Positions 16,620-26,547 of a stretch of 64,000 nt of DNA are shown here, in pieces. The notes under the pieces are model-generated. The model made no database searches. It saw only the letters and a program-made list of their open reading frames with translations, and was not told the DNA's origin. The stretch is from Marinomonas ostreistagni (GTDB taxonomy: Bacteria; Pseudomonadota; Gammaproteobacteria; Pseudomonadales; Marinomonadaceae). Position numbers and translations under genes: made by a program. Location of the stretch: contig NZ_JAFEKF010000002.1 of NCBI RefSeq assembly GCF_016888445.1, positions 682,001 through 746,000 on the forward strand. The letters run 5' to 3'. How positions within the stretch are numbered: the stretch's first letter is position 1; every line of letters begins with the position of its first letter.

Positions 16620-18715
16620 TGTTTGAGCAAGCGGTAATCGAATCCATATTACAACGCATTGAAGCAGGGCGTCAGCGGTTAGTTGATAACGATGACATTC
16701 TTAGCGACCGATACCGCACGAATATAGAAGTGCTTAAACAGCATTTTCCGGATATCTATGAGGTCATGAAAGATTATGAGCCTCAAAATAAAAATGTGTT
16801 TATGGAGTCAGATGGGGCGCTAAACCTTTTTTATCCGGAGAATAACGGTAGTACCGTATTCTCCGAAACACCATTCAAAGATATTGAGCAACGCTATCAA
16901 GCGTTTTGCGAAAAACCAAACAGAACGTTGCTAAACGTTGATGCCAATGACCGAGGCTTGTCACGTCATGAGTTTTACTTAACTAAAATAAGTAGAATGA
17001 AAAGTGACTTGAAGGCGCAACATGAAAAGCTTACTCGCGTACCTGATGCGATGGGTGCGATTGTCTTATTTGGTTTTGACTTTGGTTACCAGTTAACTCG
17101 TATCTTAGACAGTCATTTTGTAAAGCATGTATATATCTACGAAGAGAATCTAGATTTCTTTTATTACTCACTGTTTGCCATTGACTGGCAGTGGATAGTC
17201 GATGAAACCCTTAGACGTAATACATCTCTTCACTTCTTTTTAGGATTGGACCATAAAACTTTTATTGCGCAGTATATGAACCGATTGCGCTTCAACGGTT
17301 TGTACTTAGCTGCTTACACTTATTTATATTTTGGTTATAAAATTGAAAATGTAAAAGATGTTTTCTATGAGTTTCATAACCAATATGGTAAGCAAGTCAT
17401 GGGGTGGGGCTTTTTTGATGACGGTATTATTGGCATTGGCCAGTACCTTGCCAGAAAGAATAAAACGCTACTTGCCGTTGAACCCAAACAAGACCCTAAG
17501 CCGGGCTTTAACGATAAGCTTGATGTGCCAGTGTTTATTTTAGGTAATGGTCCTTCCTTAGATAATCATATTGAGTTCATTAGAGAATATCAGGACGAGG
17601 CAATTATCGTATCCTGCGGCACGACCATTAACACATTACAAAGATATGGGATCAAACCAGATTTTCATGTGGACGTGGAGCGTCTCCGACAAACGGTCGA
17701 GAAGCTTGCCCCGCTTGATAAAGACTTTTTGAAAGGCATCACTGCGTTAACCGTCAATGTCATTCATCCAGACTTTTATCAGTTTTTTGACAGAGCTGTC
17801 ATCGGCCTTAAGCCCAGTGAACCAATATCTAGCATGATGTGTTTGACCGATTTGGTGTCTGAGGAAAATCGCTCTCGCTTGATGCATATGCACTTTTCGG
17901 CGCCTTTGGTTGCCAACCTTGCCATGTCATACGTGACCCAGATGGGGTATTCTGATATTTACTTGATGGGCACCGATTGTGGCTTTCGTGAGCGTGGTCA
18001 GCACCACTCTAAATTAAGTGGTTATTACACCAAAGAGGGTAAAGATTCAGGTCTTGCGAGAATTGATAAAAGCCTTATTCAGCGAGAAGCTAACTATGGC
18101 GGTATTGCTTACACCACATCTATCATGGATGTCTCTCGGATACAGCTTGAATATGCCATTCGTTGGGCAAAGAAAAGAAACAAGCTACTAAGATGCTACA
18201 ACTTATCTGATGGCGTGAAAATTGGTGAAGCAGCCGCGATTTCGTCGGATGACCTGTTGATTTTGCCAAAAGGCAAATCTTTTAAGGATGCGTCAAAACA
18301 GTATGCTTTAGAGCAAATCACTGCAGCAGAGCCGGATAACTTTGATAGCAGAGTGATTCCTGGTATTCAGAAGGATTTTGCGGAGTTTACCGAAAAAGTC
18401 AGCGAGCTACTTGATGAGTCGTTTACGGACTTTGAAGGGCTAATGCTGACTCTTTCTAAAGTGAACAATCACACATTACTTCAGCACAACTACGGCAGGC
18501 CTTATCTCGCAGAGCTGTTCTATGGCTCCTTTGTCTACTTTGCTAATGAAGTTTTGGACTATGCCTGCAACATAGAAGGGTTTGAAGTGGCGAATGTACG
18601 TAAGTTGTTTGATGTATTTCAAGAGTTTGTGCGAGAGATGCCGCCGATGCTTGAAAACGCCAAGGACTATGTAGACAAGCGTGAGAACATTATATCCGAT
18701 CGCTACCATGCTTAA
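16619..18715 (+). CDS. maf: Motility accessory factor (Maf, DUF115), flagellin nonulosonate glycosyltransferase
   Basis: Maf proteins transfer pseudaminic or legionaminic acid from the CMP-sugar to Ser/Thr of flagellin in the cytoplasm. The 698-residue protein carries the DUF115/MptE-like core with VFILGNGPSLDNHIEFIREY, VSCGTTINTLQRYGIKPDFH, VDVERL and later YLMGTDCGFRERGQHHSKL. Family members show GxGPSL and a DxE/D element in the same places. It is the last plus-strand gene of the flagellar run and converges with the pse operon that would make its donor. A shared terminator separates them. Specificity for pseudaminic acid is inferred from this neighbourhood. Confidence 0.92.
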   Translation: MFEQAVIESILQRIEAGRQRLVDNDDILSDRYRTNIEVLKQHFPDIYEVMKDYEPQNKNVFMESDGALNLFYPENNGSTVFSETPFKDIEQRYQAFCEKPNRTLLNVDANDRGLSRHEFYLTKISRMKSDLKAQHEKLTRVPDAMGAIVLFGFDFGYQLTRILDSHFVKHVYIYEENLDFFYYSLFAIDWQWIVDETLRRNTSLHFFLGLDHKTFIAQYMNRLRFNGLYLAAYTYLYFGYKIENVKDVFYEFHNQYGKQVMGWGFFDDGIIGIGQYLARKNKTLLAVEPKQDPKPGFNDKLDVPVFILGNGPSLDNHIEFIREYQDEAIIVSCGTTINTLQRYGIKPDFHVDVERLRQTVEKLAPLDKDFLKGITALTVNVIHPDFYQFFDRAVIGLKPSEPISSMMCLTDLVSEENRSRLMHMHFSAPLVANLAMSYVTQMGYSDIYLMGTDCGFRERGQHHSKLSGYYTKEGKDSGLARIDKSLIQREANYGGIAYTTSIMDVSRIQLEYAIRWAKKRNKLLRCYNLSDGVKIGEAAAISSDDLLILPKGKSFKDASKQYALEQITAAEPDNFDSRVIPGIQKDFAEFTEKVSELLDESFTDFEGLMLTLSKVNNHTLLQHNYGRPYLAELFYGSFVYFANEVLDYACNIEGFEVANVRKLFDVFQEFVREMPPMLENAKDYVDKRENIISDRYHA

Positions 18716-18744
18716 TAAAAAAGGCGCCATCGGCGCCTTTTTTA
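18716..18744. terminator. Bidirectional terminator between maf and pseI
   Basis: AAGGCGCC and GGCGCCTT form a GC-rich stem with a 3-base loop. It has an A-run on the left and a T-run on the right, so it can end transcripts from both sides. The T-run overlaps the pseI stop codon. Confidence 0.88.
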
Positions 18745-19791
18745 TTGCTTCAGAAGCTCCCAAGCGATGGCCGTTCCCCGCTCAATATCGTCCTTGGCGT
18801 ATTGCCCAAGGACGTCAGGTAAATTTTTAGGGGCCAAGCCGTAGCCTGGACGAATACTCTTCACGTTGTCCTTGGTGATCGCTTCACCTGCTTTAATGTC
18901 TTTCACTGCATACAGAGAGCGTCGGAATACCAGGTTACCTTTTTCAGCGTCAGTGAGGTCATAATTGACTTTGCCTAAGGCTTGCCACGCAATTTTGGTG
19001 TCACGGCATAAGGCTGTTAGGTCCTCAGGTTCCAGTGAGAAGGAGTCGTCTGGGCCGCCGCCATTGCGGTCTAAGGTAAAGTGCTTCTCGATAATGGCAG
19101 CCCCCATCGCAACTGAAGTCACCGCTGTGATGTTGTCGATGGTGTGATCCGAAAGCCCGACGGTGCAATCAAAGCGTTGCTGCATATCTTGTATGGTGCG
19201 TAAGTTGTATTGTTCAGCAGGGGAGGGATAGCCGCTGACGCAATGCAAAATCGCTAGTTCGGTACAGCCTGCGTTACGTGCAGTATCGATGGCTTCTTGG
19301 ATCTCTGCCTCATTGGCCATGCCTGTAGAAATAATTAGCGGCTTACCTGTGCGAGCTGCGGCCTCAACCAGTGGTAAATCAATTGCCTCAAACGATGCGA
19401 TTTTATAGGCGGGCGTGCCGAGCTCTTCTAACAGCTCGATCGCGGTGTAATCAAAAGGTGAGCTGAAAATCGTTAGCTCAAGCTCTTTGGCTTTTTCAAA
19501 TAACGCTTGGTGCCACTCCCAAGGGGTATAGGCTTGTTGATACAGCTTATACAACGTGTTGCCATCCCAAAGGCCGCCGCGGATTTGAAAGTCTTCTTTA
19601 TCGCAGTCGATGGTGAGGGTGTCGGCGGTGTAGGTCTGTAACTTAACCGCATCGGCTCCTGCATTTTTGGCGATCTCAATTAACTGCAGGGCATTTTCAA
19701 GACTGCCATTATGGTTGGCAGACAGCTCGGCAATAATATAAGGAGGGTGATTGGGGCCAATTTCACGGCCGTCGATATGTAATGTATCCAT
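18742..19791 (-). CDS. pseI: Pseudaminic acid synthase PseI (NeuB family)
   Basis: PseI condenses the 2,4-diamino-2,4,6-trideoxy-altrose sugar with phosphoenolpyruvate to give pseudaminic acid. The 349-residue protein shows the NeuB barrel (PPYIIAELSANHNGSLENAL, AGADAVKLQTYTADTLTID, FSSPFDYTAIELLEELGTPA and KIASFEA). A C-terminal SAF/antifreeze-like domain (ITKDNVKSIRPGYGLAPKNL) follows. The TYTADTLT segment fits PseI better than NeuB/LegI. It is the last gene of the pseB-C-F-fusion-I operon, 3 bases after the fusion gene. Confidence 0.94.
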   Translation of the reverse strand: MDTLHIDGREIGPNHPPYIIAELSANHNGSLENALQLIEIAKNAGADAVKLQTYTADTLTIDCDKEDFQIRGGLWDGNTLYKLYQQAYTPWEWHQALFEKAKELELTIFSSPFDYTAIELLEELGTPAYKIASFEAIDLPLVEAAARTGKPLIISTGMANEAEIQEAIDTARNAGCTELAILHCVSGYPSPAEQYNLRTIQDMQQRFDCTVGLSDHTIDNITAVTSVAMGAAIIEKHFTLDRNGGGPDDSFSLEPEDLTALCRDTKIAWQALGKVNYDLTDAEKGNLVFRRSLYAVKDIKAGEAITKDNVKSIRPGYGLAPKNLPDVLGQYAKDDIERGTAIAWELLKQ

Positions 19792-19794
19792 CTC

Positions 19795-20940
19795 TCAGTT
19801 CGCCTTGTACAGGGAATGTTTTGTTACCAGAGTATAAAGCAGTGCTTCTAAATTGTGTTTATCAACACTGGCAAAGGTGTCATTAAACACTGTCAGTGAG
19901 GCACGTTCTTTGTCTGGATCAACCGCGTGCGCTGTTGCGCAGCCGATAAAGTTAAGCGTGAGTGTGTCGGGCATCAAAGTATTAAAAATAACTTGTGCTC
20001 GCGCCAAGTGATAATCACTGGTGACCACGGTTAAGGATTGAATATTGTGACGCGCCAATAAGTGCAAGCGCGTAAAAAACGCGTCCCCTACCGTATCGCG
20101 CGAAGCTGGGTTGAGTAATATATGCTCTTCAGCCACGCCTTGTGCTTGAAGAAAACGCGCAGTGGCTTCACATAAGCTGACACTAAAGCGCGGATCATAG
20201 ATCCAGCCGCTGGTGATCAAATAGTCACACTGGTGTTCGTCAAAATATTGTAGCGCTGCTAAACAGCGTTGTTGTGTTTCCTCGTTGATGACCGAATCGC
20301 TGTCCATCAGGTTCGACAGAATCAGCACCGCTTTTTTCGGCGCATTGGCCTTGAGCCTTTCTATAGTAGCTTGAATATTGTCGTTCCAATCTACCCCGTC
20401 TGGCAGCTCACTTTGGGCATGGTAAGTACCGAAAGCAAGCTGTGTTTGTGGGGTGTAGGACTGGTTTAGCAGAGCAGCTAAATGTTTTTCAAACAGAGCT
20501 TCAATCGCTTCTTTCAAGCATTGATAAGTCGATGCAAAGCTGTGTTTCTGCGGATCGAAACTGAGCTTTTGTTGGTACAACAACTGGCCGGTATCGATCT
20601 TTTCATCGATCAGATGAATGCTAACCCCAGCAGGTGTGCCTTCGTAAAACGACCAAAAGTTCGGGTGGGCGCCCTTATTAAACGGCAAATAAGAAATATG
20701 TAAGTTAATGACTGGGCAAGCAGCTTGCTCTAACACCCTTGGCTGAATGATGTGACGATAGCCAAAGGATACTGCGAGATCGTAGCTCTCAAGCGTCGTG
20801 ATCGGCGCTTGGCAGTGGTCTATTACACAGTTGTGTGATTCCAGAAGCTCGATTAAACGTGTTTCTGAGCGATCATAGCCCAAAAATAGAATACGTTTGG
20901 CAGAGGAATTATGTGTGCTTGGCGGCGTGGAGTTTTTCAT
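19795..20940 (-). CDS. Fusion: formyltransferase-like domain plus DUF218 (YdcF/SanA) domain
   Basis: The N-terminal half is a folate-dependent formyltransferase fold. NLHISYLPFNKGAHPNFW and GVSIHLIDEKIDTGQLL contain the Asn-His-Asp set expected of the catalytic triad, as in sugar N-formyltransferases and methionyl-tRNA formyltransferase. The C-terminal half (KKAVLILSNLMDSDSVINEE, GDAFFTRLHL, TVVTSDYHLARAQVIF) is a DUF218 domain, here without a membrane anchor. The ATG at 20940 is preferred over an upstream TTG; it overlaps the end of pseF by 32 bases. Since pseH and pseG are not seen, the domain may formylate the 4-amino group made by PseC, giving an N-formyl pseudaminic acid; the DUF218 role is unknown. 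Both steps are inference. Confidence 0.75.
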   Translation of the reverse strand: MKNSTPPSTHNSSAKRILFLGYDRSETRLIELLESHNCVIDHCQAPITTLESYDLAVSFGYRHIIQPRVLEQAACPVINLHISYLPFNKGAHPNFWSFYEGTPAGVSIHLIDEKIDTGQLLYQQKLSFDPQKHSFASTYQCLKEAIEALFEKHLAALLNQSYTPQTQLAFGTYHAQSELPDGVDWNDNIQATIERLKANAPKKAVLILSNLMDSDSVINEETQQRCLAALQYFDEHQCDYLITSGWIYDPRFSVSLCEATARFLQAQGVAEEHILLNPASRDTVGDAFFTRLHLLARHNIQSLTVVTSDYHLARAQVIFNTLMPDTLTLNFIGCATAHAVDPDKERASLTVFNDTFASVDKHNLEALLYTLVTKHSLYKAN

Positions 20941-21606
20941 AAAATAGCTCTGCGATGTCCCAGTCGATAGGGGTATCAATGTCGCGGACCTTTAATGCAG
21001 GCAACTCGGTGATACGCGAGTGTTGTGCAAAGAAGGCCTGCTTATGCACAAAAGCTTGGGCGCGTCCCCAGTAGAACTGGCCTGCATCATGATACGCTGC
21101 GGGTAAATCTTGTGAGCGCGTTTGCGCATGCTCAGGTTGAAACATGGCGATTTCTTGAGCGTCATTCAGATAAATGGCGCGCTGAATCGGGAAATCAAAC
21201 GCCACCGCACTGAAAACATACTGAACCTGCGTCTGCTCTGTGAGTAAAGCTTGCCCATGGCGTAAATCCTGCGGCTCAAGCAAAGGCGCAGTAGGGTAAA
21301 TGCAGCATACCAAGGTGTCTTCTATATCAAGATCGTCAAGGCTCTCAATGGCATGAGCGATTACATCCAGTGTGCCAGTATAATCATCGGCCAATTCAGC
21401 TGGGCGCATAAACGGCACCTCGGCGCCATATTGTCGCGCTACGTCTGCGATTTCGTGATCATCGGTCGACACGATTACCCGATCAAAACACCCTGACTGC
21501 AGCGCGCACTCAATTGAATAAGCGATGATTGGCTTACCGTGAAATAGCTTAATGTTTTTACGTGGAATGCGTTTGGAACCGCCGCGGGCGGGGATCACGG
21601 CTATGT

Positions 21607-21610
<4 letters not shown>
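20909..21610 (-). CDS. pseF: Pseudaminic acid cytidylyltransferase PseF
   Basis: PseF activates pseudaminic acid with CTP to CMP-Pse, the donor for Maf. The 233-residue protein has the nucleotide-binding start MNIAVIPARGGSKRIPRKNI, then GKPIIAYSIECALQSGCFDR, VIVSTDDHEIADVARQYGAE and a C-terminal DIDTPIDWDIAE, all typical of CMP-nonulosonate synthetases. It overlaps pseC by 4 bases and the fusion gene downstream by about 32 bases, showing tight operon packing. Confidence 0.93.
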
Positions 21611-23779
<2,169 letters not shown>

Positions 23780-23847
23780 CTAATGTGATTCAATCTGTCT
23801 AAGACACTTGTCGGCAAGTCCTTGAAAAACTTGAAGACTCGATTGCA

Positions 23848-23877
23848 TTGCTTTTAGTGTATAGTCAAAAATATAGT
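23848..23877 (+). promoter_or_regulatory. Candidate sigma-70 promoter of the acyl-modification operon
   Basis: TTGCTT and TATAGT are separated by 18 bases in the gap between pseB and the divergent operon, about 65 bases before the first plus-strand start. The AT-rich gap probably also holds the pseB promoter, which I could not place with confidence. Confidence 0.35.
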
Positions 23878-23940
23878 AGCATTTTTCGAGCGCGAGTCGA
23901 TGACTACGGTCGTTGAGTAAGCCAACACTAAGGAGAAGTG

Positions 23941-24519
23941 GTGTTTCAATTCAAAGGTCATCGGCAATATATACACGGCACTGATTTTTATCAGCACACT
24001 CTCAACGCTGCGCAAGCACAACGTGAAGACGTGGTATTTATTCGTAGTATGGCATTTCGCAGCTATGCCGAGTTTCAATGCGAATTTTCCTTAACACCAC
24101 CGACGCAAGACGCGACCATTCCCTGTAGTGGTAAATTAGCGCTAGCCGATGGCAGTACGATTCCATTTTGGTGGCAAGAAACAAACGATGCTGTGACGTC
24201 ACGCTATGAATACGATGAGCAGGCTGTAGTGCAAGGTTTTCAAATTACGGACCAAAGTATTCGTTTGGCCACACCGCACTTGCAGTATTACAGCTTGATA
24301 GAAACCATTGTTGCATTGACCAAATGCTTGCATTACGCGTTAGACAGTGAAGTCGATGGGAAATGGGTGTTCGCTCAGCTCAACTTAGATCAAGCGCTGC
24401 CGATAACCACTGAAGACATTGAAATCAGCGTACAAAACTGGATCCCAAAACGCTTTTCAGTGAGTGATATCCATTGTGCTGGCGTAAAAGTCGGTAAAAT
24501 ACGATTTATAGTGGGGTAG
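23941..24519 (+). CDS. Unrecognised protein opening the acyl-modification operon
   Basis: A soluble protein of about 192 residues that I do not recognise. It has no signal peptide or membrane segment. The sequence alternates strands and aromatic residues (SMAFRSYAEFQCEFSLTPPT, ALADGSTIPFWWQETNDAV), which suggests a mostly beta fold in the first half. The second half is more helical (SLIETIVALTKCLHYALDSE). The GTG at 23941 fits an AAGGAG Shine-Dalgarno better than the GTG three bases earlier. The gene ends 4 bases before the ketosynthase gene, so it belongs to the same operon and probably the same pathway. Confidence 0.8.
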   Translation: MFQFKGHRQYIHGTDFYQHTLNAAQAQREDVVFIRSMAFRSYAEFQCEFSLTPPTQDATIPCSGKLALADGSTIPFWWQETNDAVTSRYEYDEQAVVQGFQITDQSIRLATPHLQYYSLIETIVALTKCLHYALDSEVDGKWVFAQLNLDQALPITTEDIEISVQNWIPKRFSVSDIHCAGVKVGKIRFIVG

Positions 24520-24523
24520 TCCT

Positions 24524-25456
24524 ATGACCATCGGTATTAAAGCGATCGCAAGTTATGTGCCTGAGCAGACCATTGATAACGTGGCTCAAGCCCGAGCATT
24601 CGGCGAGCCTGACTCATTTGTCACAGAAAAGTTAGGCGCCAAAGTTCTACCGCGTATGGCAGCAGAAGAAGATACCTCTGATTTGTGTGTCAAAGCCGTG
24701 CACGCGTTACAAGCTAAAGCGCCTGACCTTGATCTAGATGCCATTCAAGCTTTGGTAGTGGTCACACAAAACGGCGATGGCAATCAACTGCCCCATACGG
24801 CCGCCGTCGTCCAGCGAAAACTGGATCTTCCTACCCATATCGCAGCGTTTGATTTATCTCTAGGGTGCTCAGGGTACATCTACGGTTTATATGCTGTTAA
24901 AGGCTTTTTAGACGCGTCTGGGCTCACTAACGCTTTGCTGATTACGGCGGATCCTTACTCGAAGATTATTGATCCTAGCGACCGCGTTACTTCTCTTCTA
25001 TTTGGTGATGCTGCCACTGTGACTTGGTTAGGCGAGCAGCCAGAATACCATCTAGGCAAGGTTCAATATGGCACTGATGGCACTGGTGAGACGTTTTTGC
25101 AAGTACAAGATGGCACCTTGCATATGCACGGTCGACAAGTATTTAACTTTGCCGCTACCAAAGTGGCGCCACATATCAAATCGACGATTGAGCAAGCTGG
25201 ACTTAACGAAGATCAAGTAGATCGCATTATTGTCCATCAAGGCAGTTTGGCAATTGTAGATGCGATTGCCCGCCGATTTAAACATAAAGAACGCTTTGTC
25301 CGAGATATCGAGCAAACGGGTAATACGGTGTCTTCATCGATCCCATTATTGCTGGAAAAATACATTCTGGATCAAGGTGCCCAAGATCAGCATATCGCCT
25401 TAAGTGGTTTTGGTGTTGGTTTTTCTTGGGCCAGTGCAGTGCTGCATCGTGCCTGA
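24524..25456 (+). CDS. FabH-like 3-oxoacyl-ACP synthase III
   Basis: A thiolase-fold ketosynthase of 310 residues. The catalytic triad can be placed as C115 (LSLGCSGYIYG), H238 (IIVHQGSLAIVDA) and N267 (TGNTVSSSIPLLL); FabH enzymes use Cys-His-Asn in this order. Housekeeping fabH usually lies with plsX-fabD-fabG-acpP. This copy is instead in a glycosylation locus beside a dedicated acyl carrier protein and an N-acyltransferase, so it probably makes a short acyl chain for a sugar. Comparable FabH/ACP pairs occur in the Pseudomonas aeruginosa a-type flagellin glycosylation island. The substrate is unknown. Confidence 0.88.
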   Translation: MTIGIKAIASYVPEQTIDNVAQARAFGEPDSFVTEKLGAKVLPRMAAEEDTSDLCVKAVHALQAKAPDLDLDAIQALVVVTQNGDGNQLPHTAAVVQRKLDLPTHIAAFDLSLGCSGYIYGLYAVKGFLDASGLTNALLITADPYSKIIDPSDRVTSLLFGDAATVTWLGEQPEYHLGKVQYGTDGTGETFLQVQDGTLHMHGRQVFNFAATKVAPHIKSTIEQAGLNEDQVDRIIVHQGSLAIVDAIARRFKHKERFVRDIEQTGNTVSSSIPLLLEKYILDQGAQDQHIALSGFGVGFSWASAVLHRA

Positions 25457-25501
25457 TACACTGTTTCTAATCCCTATTTACCCTCATAGAAGGAATTAAA
25501 C

Positions 25502-25738
25502 ATGATTAAAGCCAATGACTTATGGAGCCTTATGGCTCAAGCGGATATCGATGTCGAAGCCAGTGAAGCCAACACAGAAAAAACGTTTTCAGAACTAGGG
25601 TTAGACAGCTTAGATGTATTTAACTTCTTTGTTGAGGTCGATACCGAATACGGTGTAGTGGTCGCGGATGATGAATTTGAAGCTTTAAATACGCTAGAGA
25701 AAGTGGCACAACGTATCAACCAGTCAAGTGCAGCCTAA
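25502..25738 (+). CDS. Acyl carrier protein, dedicated
   Basis: A 78-residue acidic helical protein with the phosphopantetheine attachment motif LGLDSLDVF (S36). Acyl carrier proteins hold acyl chains as thioesters on that serine. It follows the FabH-like gene by 45 bases and precedes the N-acyltransferase by 11 bases. It differs clearly from the typical AcpP core sequence (which has GADSLD and surrounding EE-rich helices), so it is likely a pathway-specific carrier. An AGGA Shine-Dalgarno lies before the ATG. Confidence 0.9.
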   Translation: MIKANDLWSLMAQADIDVEASEANTEKTFSELGLDSLDVFNFFVEVDTEYGVVVADDEFEALNTLEKVAQRINQSSAA

Positions 25739-25749
25739 ATTACCTCGCC

Positions 25750-26547
25750 ATGATTGATTATACCAAAGAAGACTTAATCAATGCCTACCGTGCGCTCGGC
25801 GTAAGCGAAGGGCGCACGGTTTATATCACCGGCAACCTAGGGCGTTTGGGGCGTTATGAACACAAGGCGAAGTCCGCTTTATTAGCAGATCATCTTGATG
25901 CCATTCAGCAGCTGATTGGTGCGACCGGCACGTTGGTCGTGCCGACTCATAGCTTTCAGATGGTGCAATCTGAGACAGCATTTGATCCTCAGCGCACTCC
26001 AAGTGAGACAGGGCCTTTTACGCAATATGTTCTTGAGCAGCCTGGCGCGGTGCGACAATTCCATCCGTTTTCGTCATCCACTGCGCTTGGTGCGCAGGCG
26101 CAAGCGATTTGTGGTGGTGGCACACGCCATGTATACGGCCCAGGCTCGCCCTTCGCGCAAATGATTGAGCACGATGCTTTGTTTATTTCGCTTGGTAAAG
26201 AAGCGACTCATACGATCAGTATTGTGCACCATTTAGAGTTTACTCATGGCGTTCCCTATCGCTACGTAAAAGAGTTTCTTAAAGCCGTTGTGCGGGATGC
26301 TAAGCCTGCCGTTGAGCCTTTTTATTTGCATGTGCTGTATCGTGATATGGATGTGCAGCGCGATCGTAATCGAAAGATAATGGCTTCTTTCCAACAGCGC
26401 CATAAGCTGCATTCGGTCCCCCTAGGACGCTCGATAGCAGAGTCGTTTAGTATGCAAAACTTCTATGAGCATGTGCATCATTTGATGCTTGAAGATCCCT
26501 ATATCTGGTTAACGACCCCTCCACAGACAAGGCCTTACCAAACGTGA
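25750..26547 (+). CDS. AAC(3)-family N-acyltransferase
   Basis: A 265-residue protein with the aminoglycoside 3-N-acetyltransferase fold. Visible blocks are GATGTLVVPTHSFQMV, DPQRTPSETGPFTQYVLEQP, a histidine-containing FHPFSSSTALG and VYGPGSPFAQMIEHDALFIS. In the drug-resistance enzymes these regions bind CoA and hold the catalytic His. In this setting, next to a carrier protein and pse genes, a role in acylating an amino sugar is much more likely than antibiotic resistance. The TGA overlaps the GTG start of the next gene by 4 bases. Confidence 0.85.
   Translation: MIDYTKEDLINAYRALGVSEGRTVYITGNLGRLGRYEHKAKSALLADHLDAIQQLIGATGTLVVPTHSFQMVQSETAFDPQRTPSETGPFTQYVLEQPGAVRQFHPFSSSTALGAQAQAICGGGTRHVYGPGSPFAQMIEHDALFISLGKEATHTISIVHHLEFTHGVPYRYVKEFLKAVVRDAKPAVEPFYLHVLYRDMDVQRDRNRKIMASFQQRHKLHSVPLGRSIAESFSMQNFYEHVHHLMLEDPYIWLTTPPQTRPYQT

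Noticed and set aside
25750-26547. Aminoglycoside resistance gene
   Set aside because: The fold matches AAC(3), but the ACP, FabH-like and pse neighbours and the translational overlap with DUF4910 favour amino-sugar acylation.
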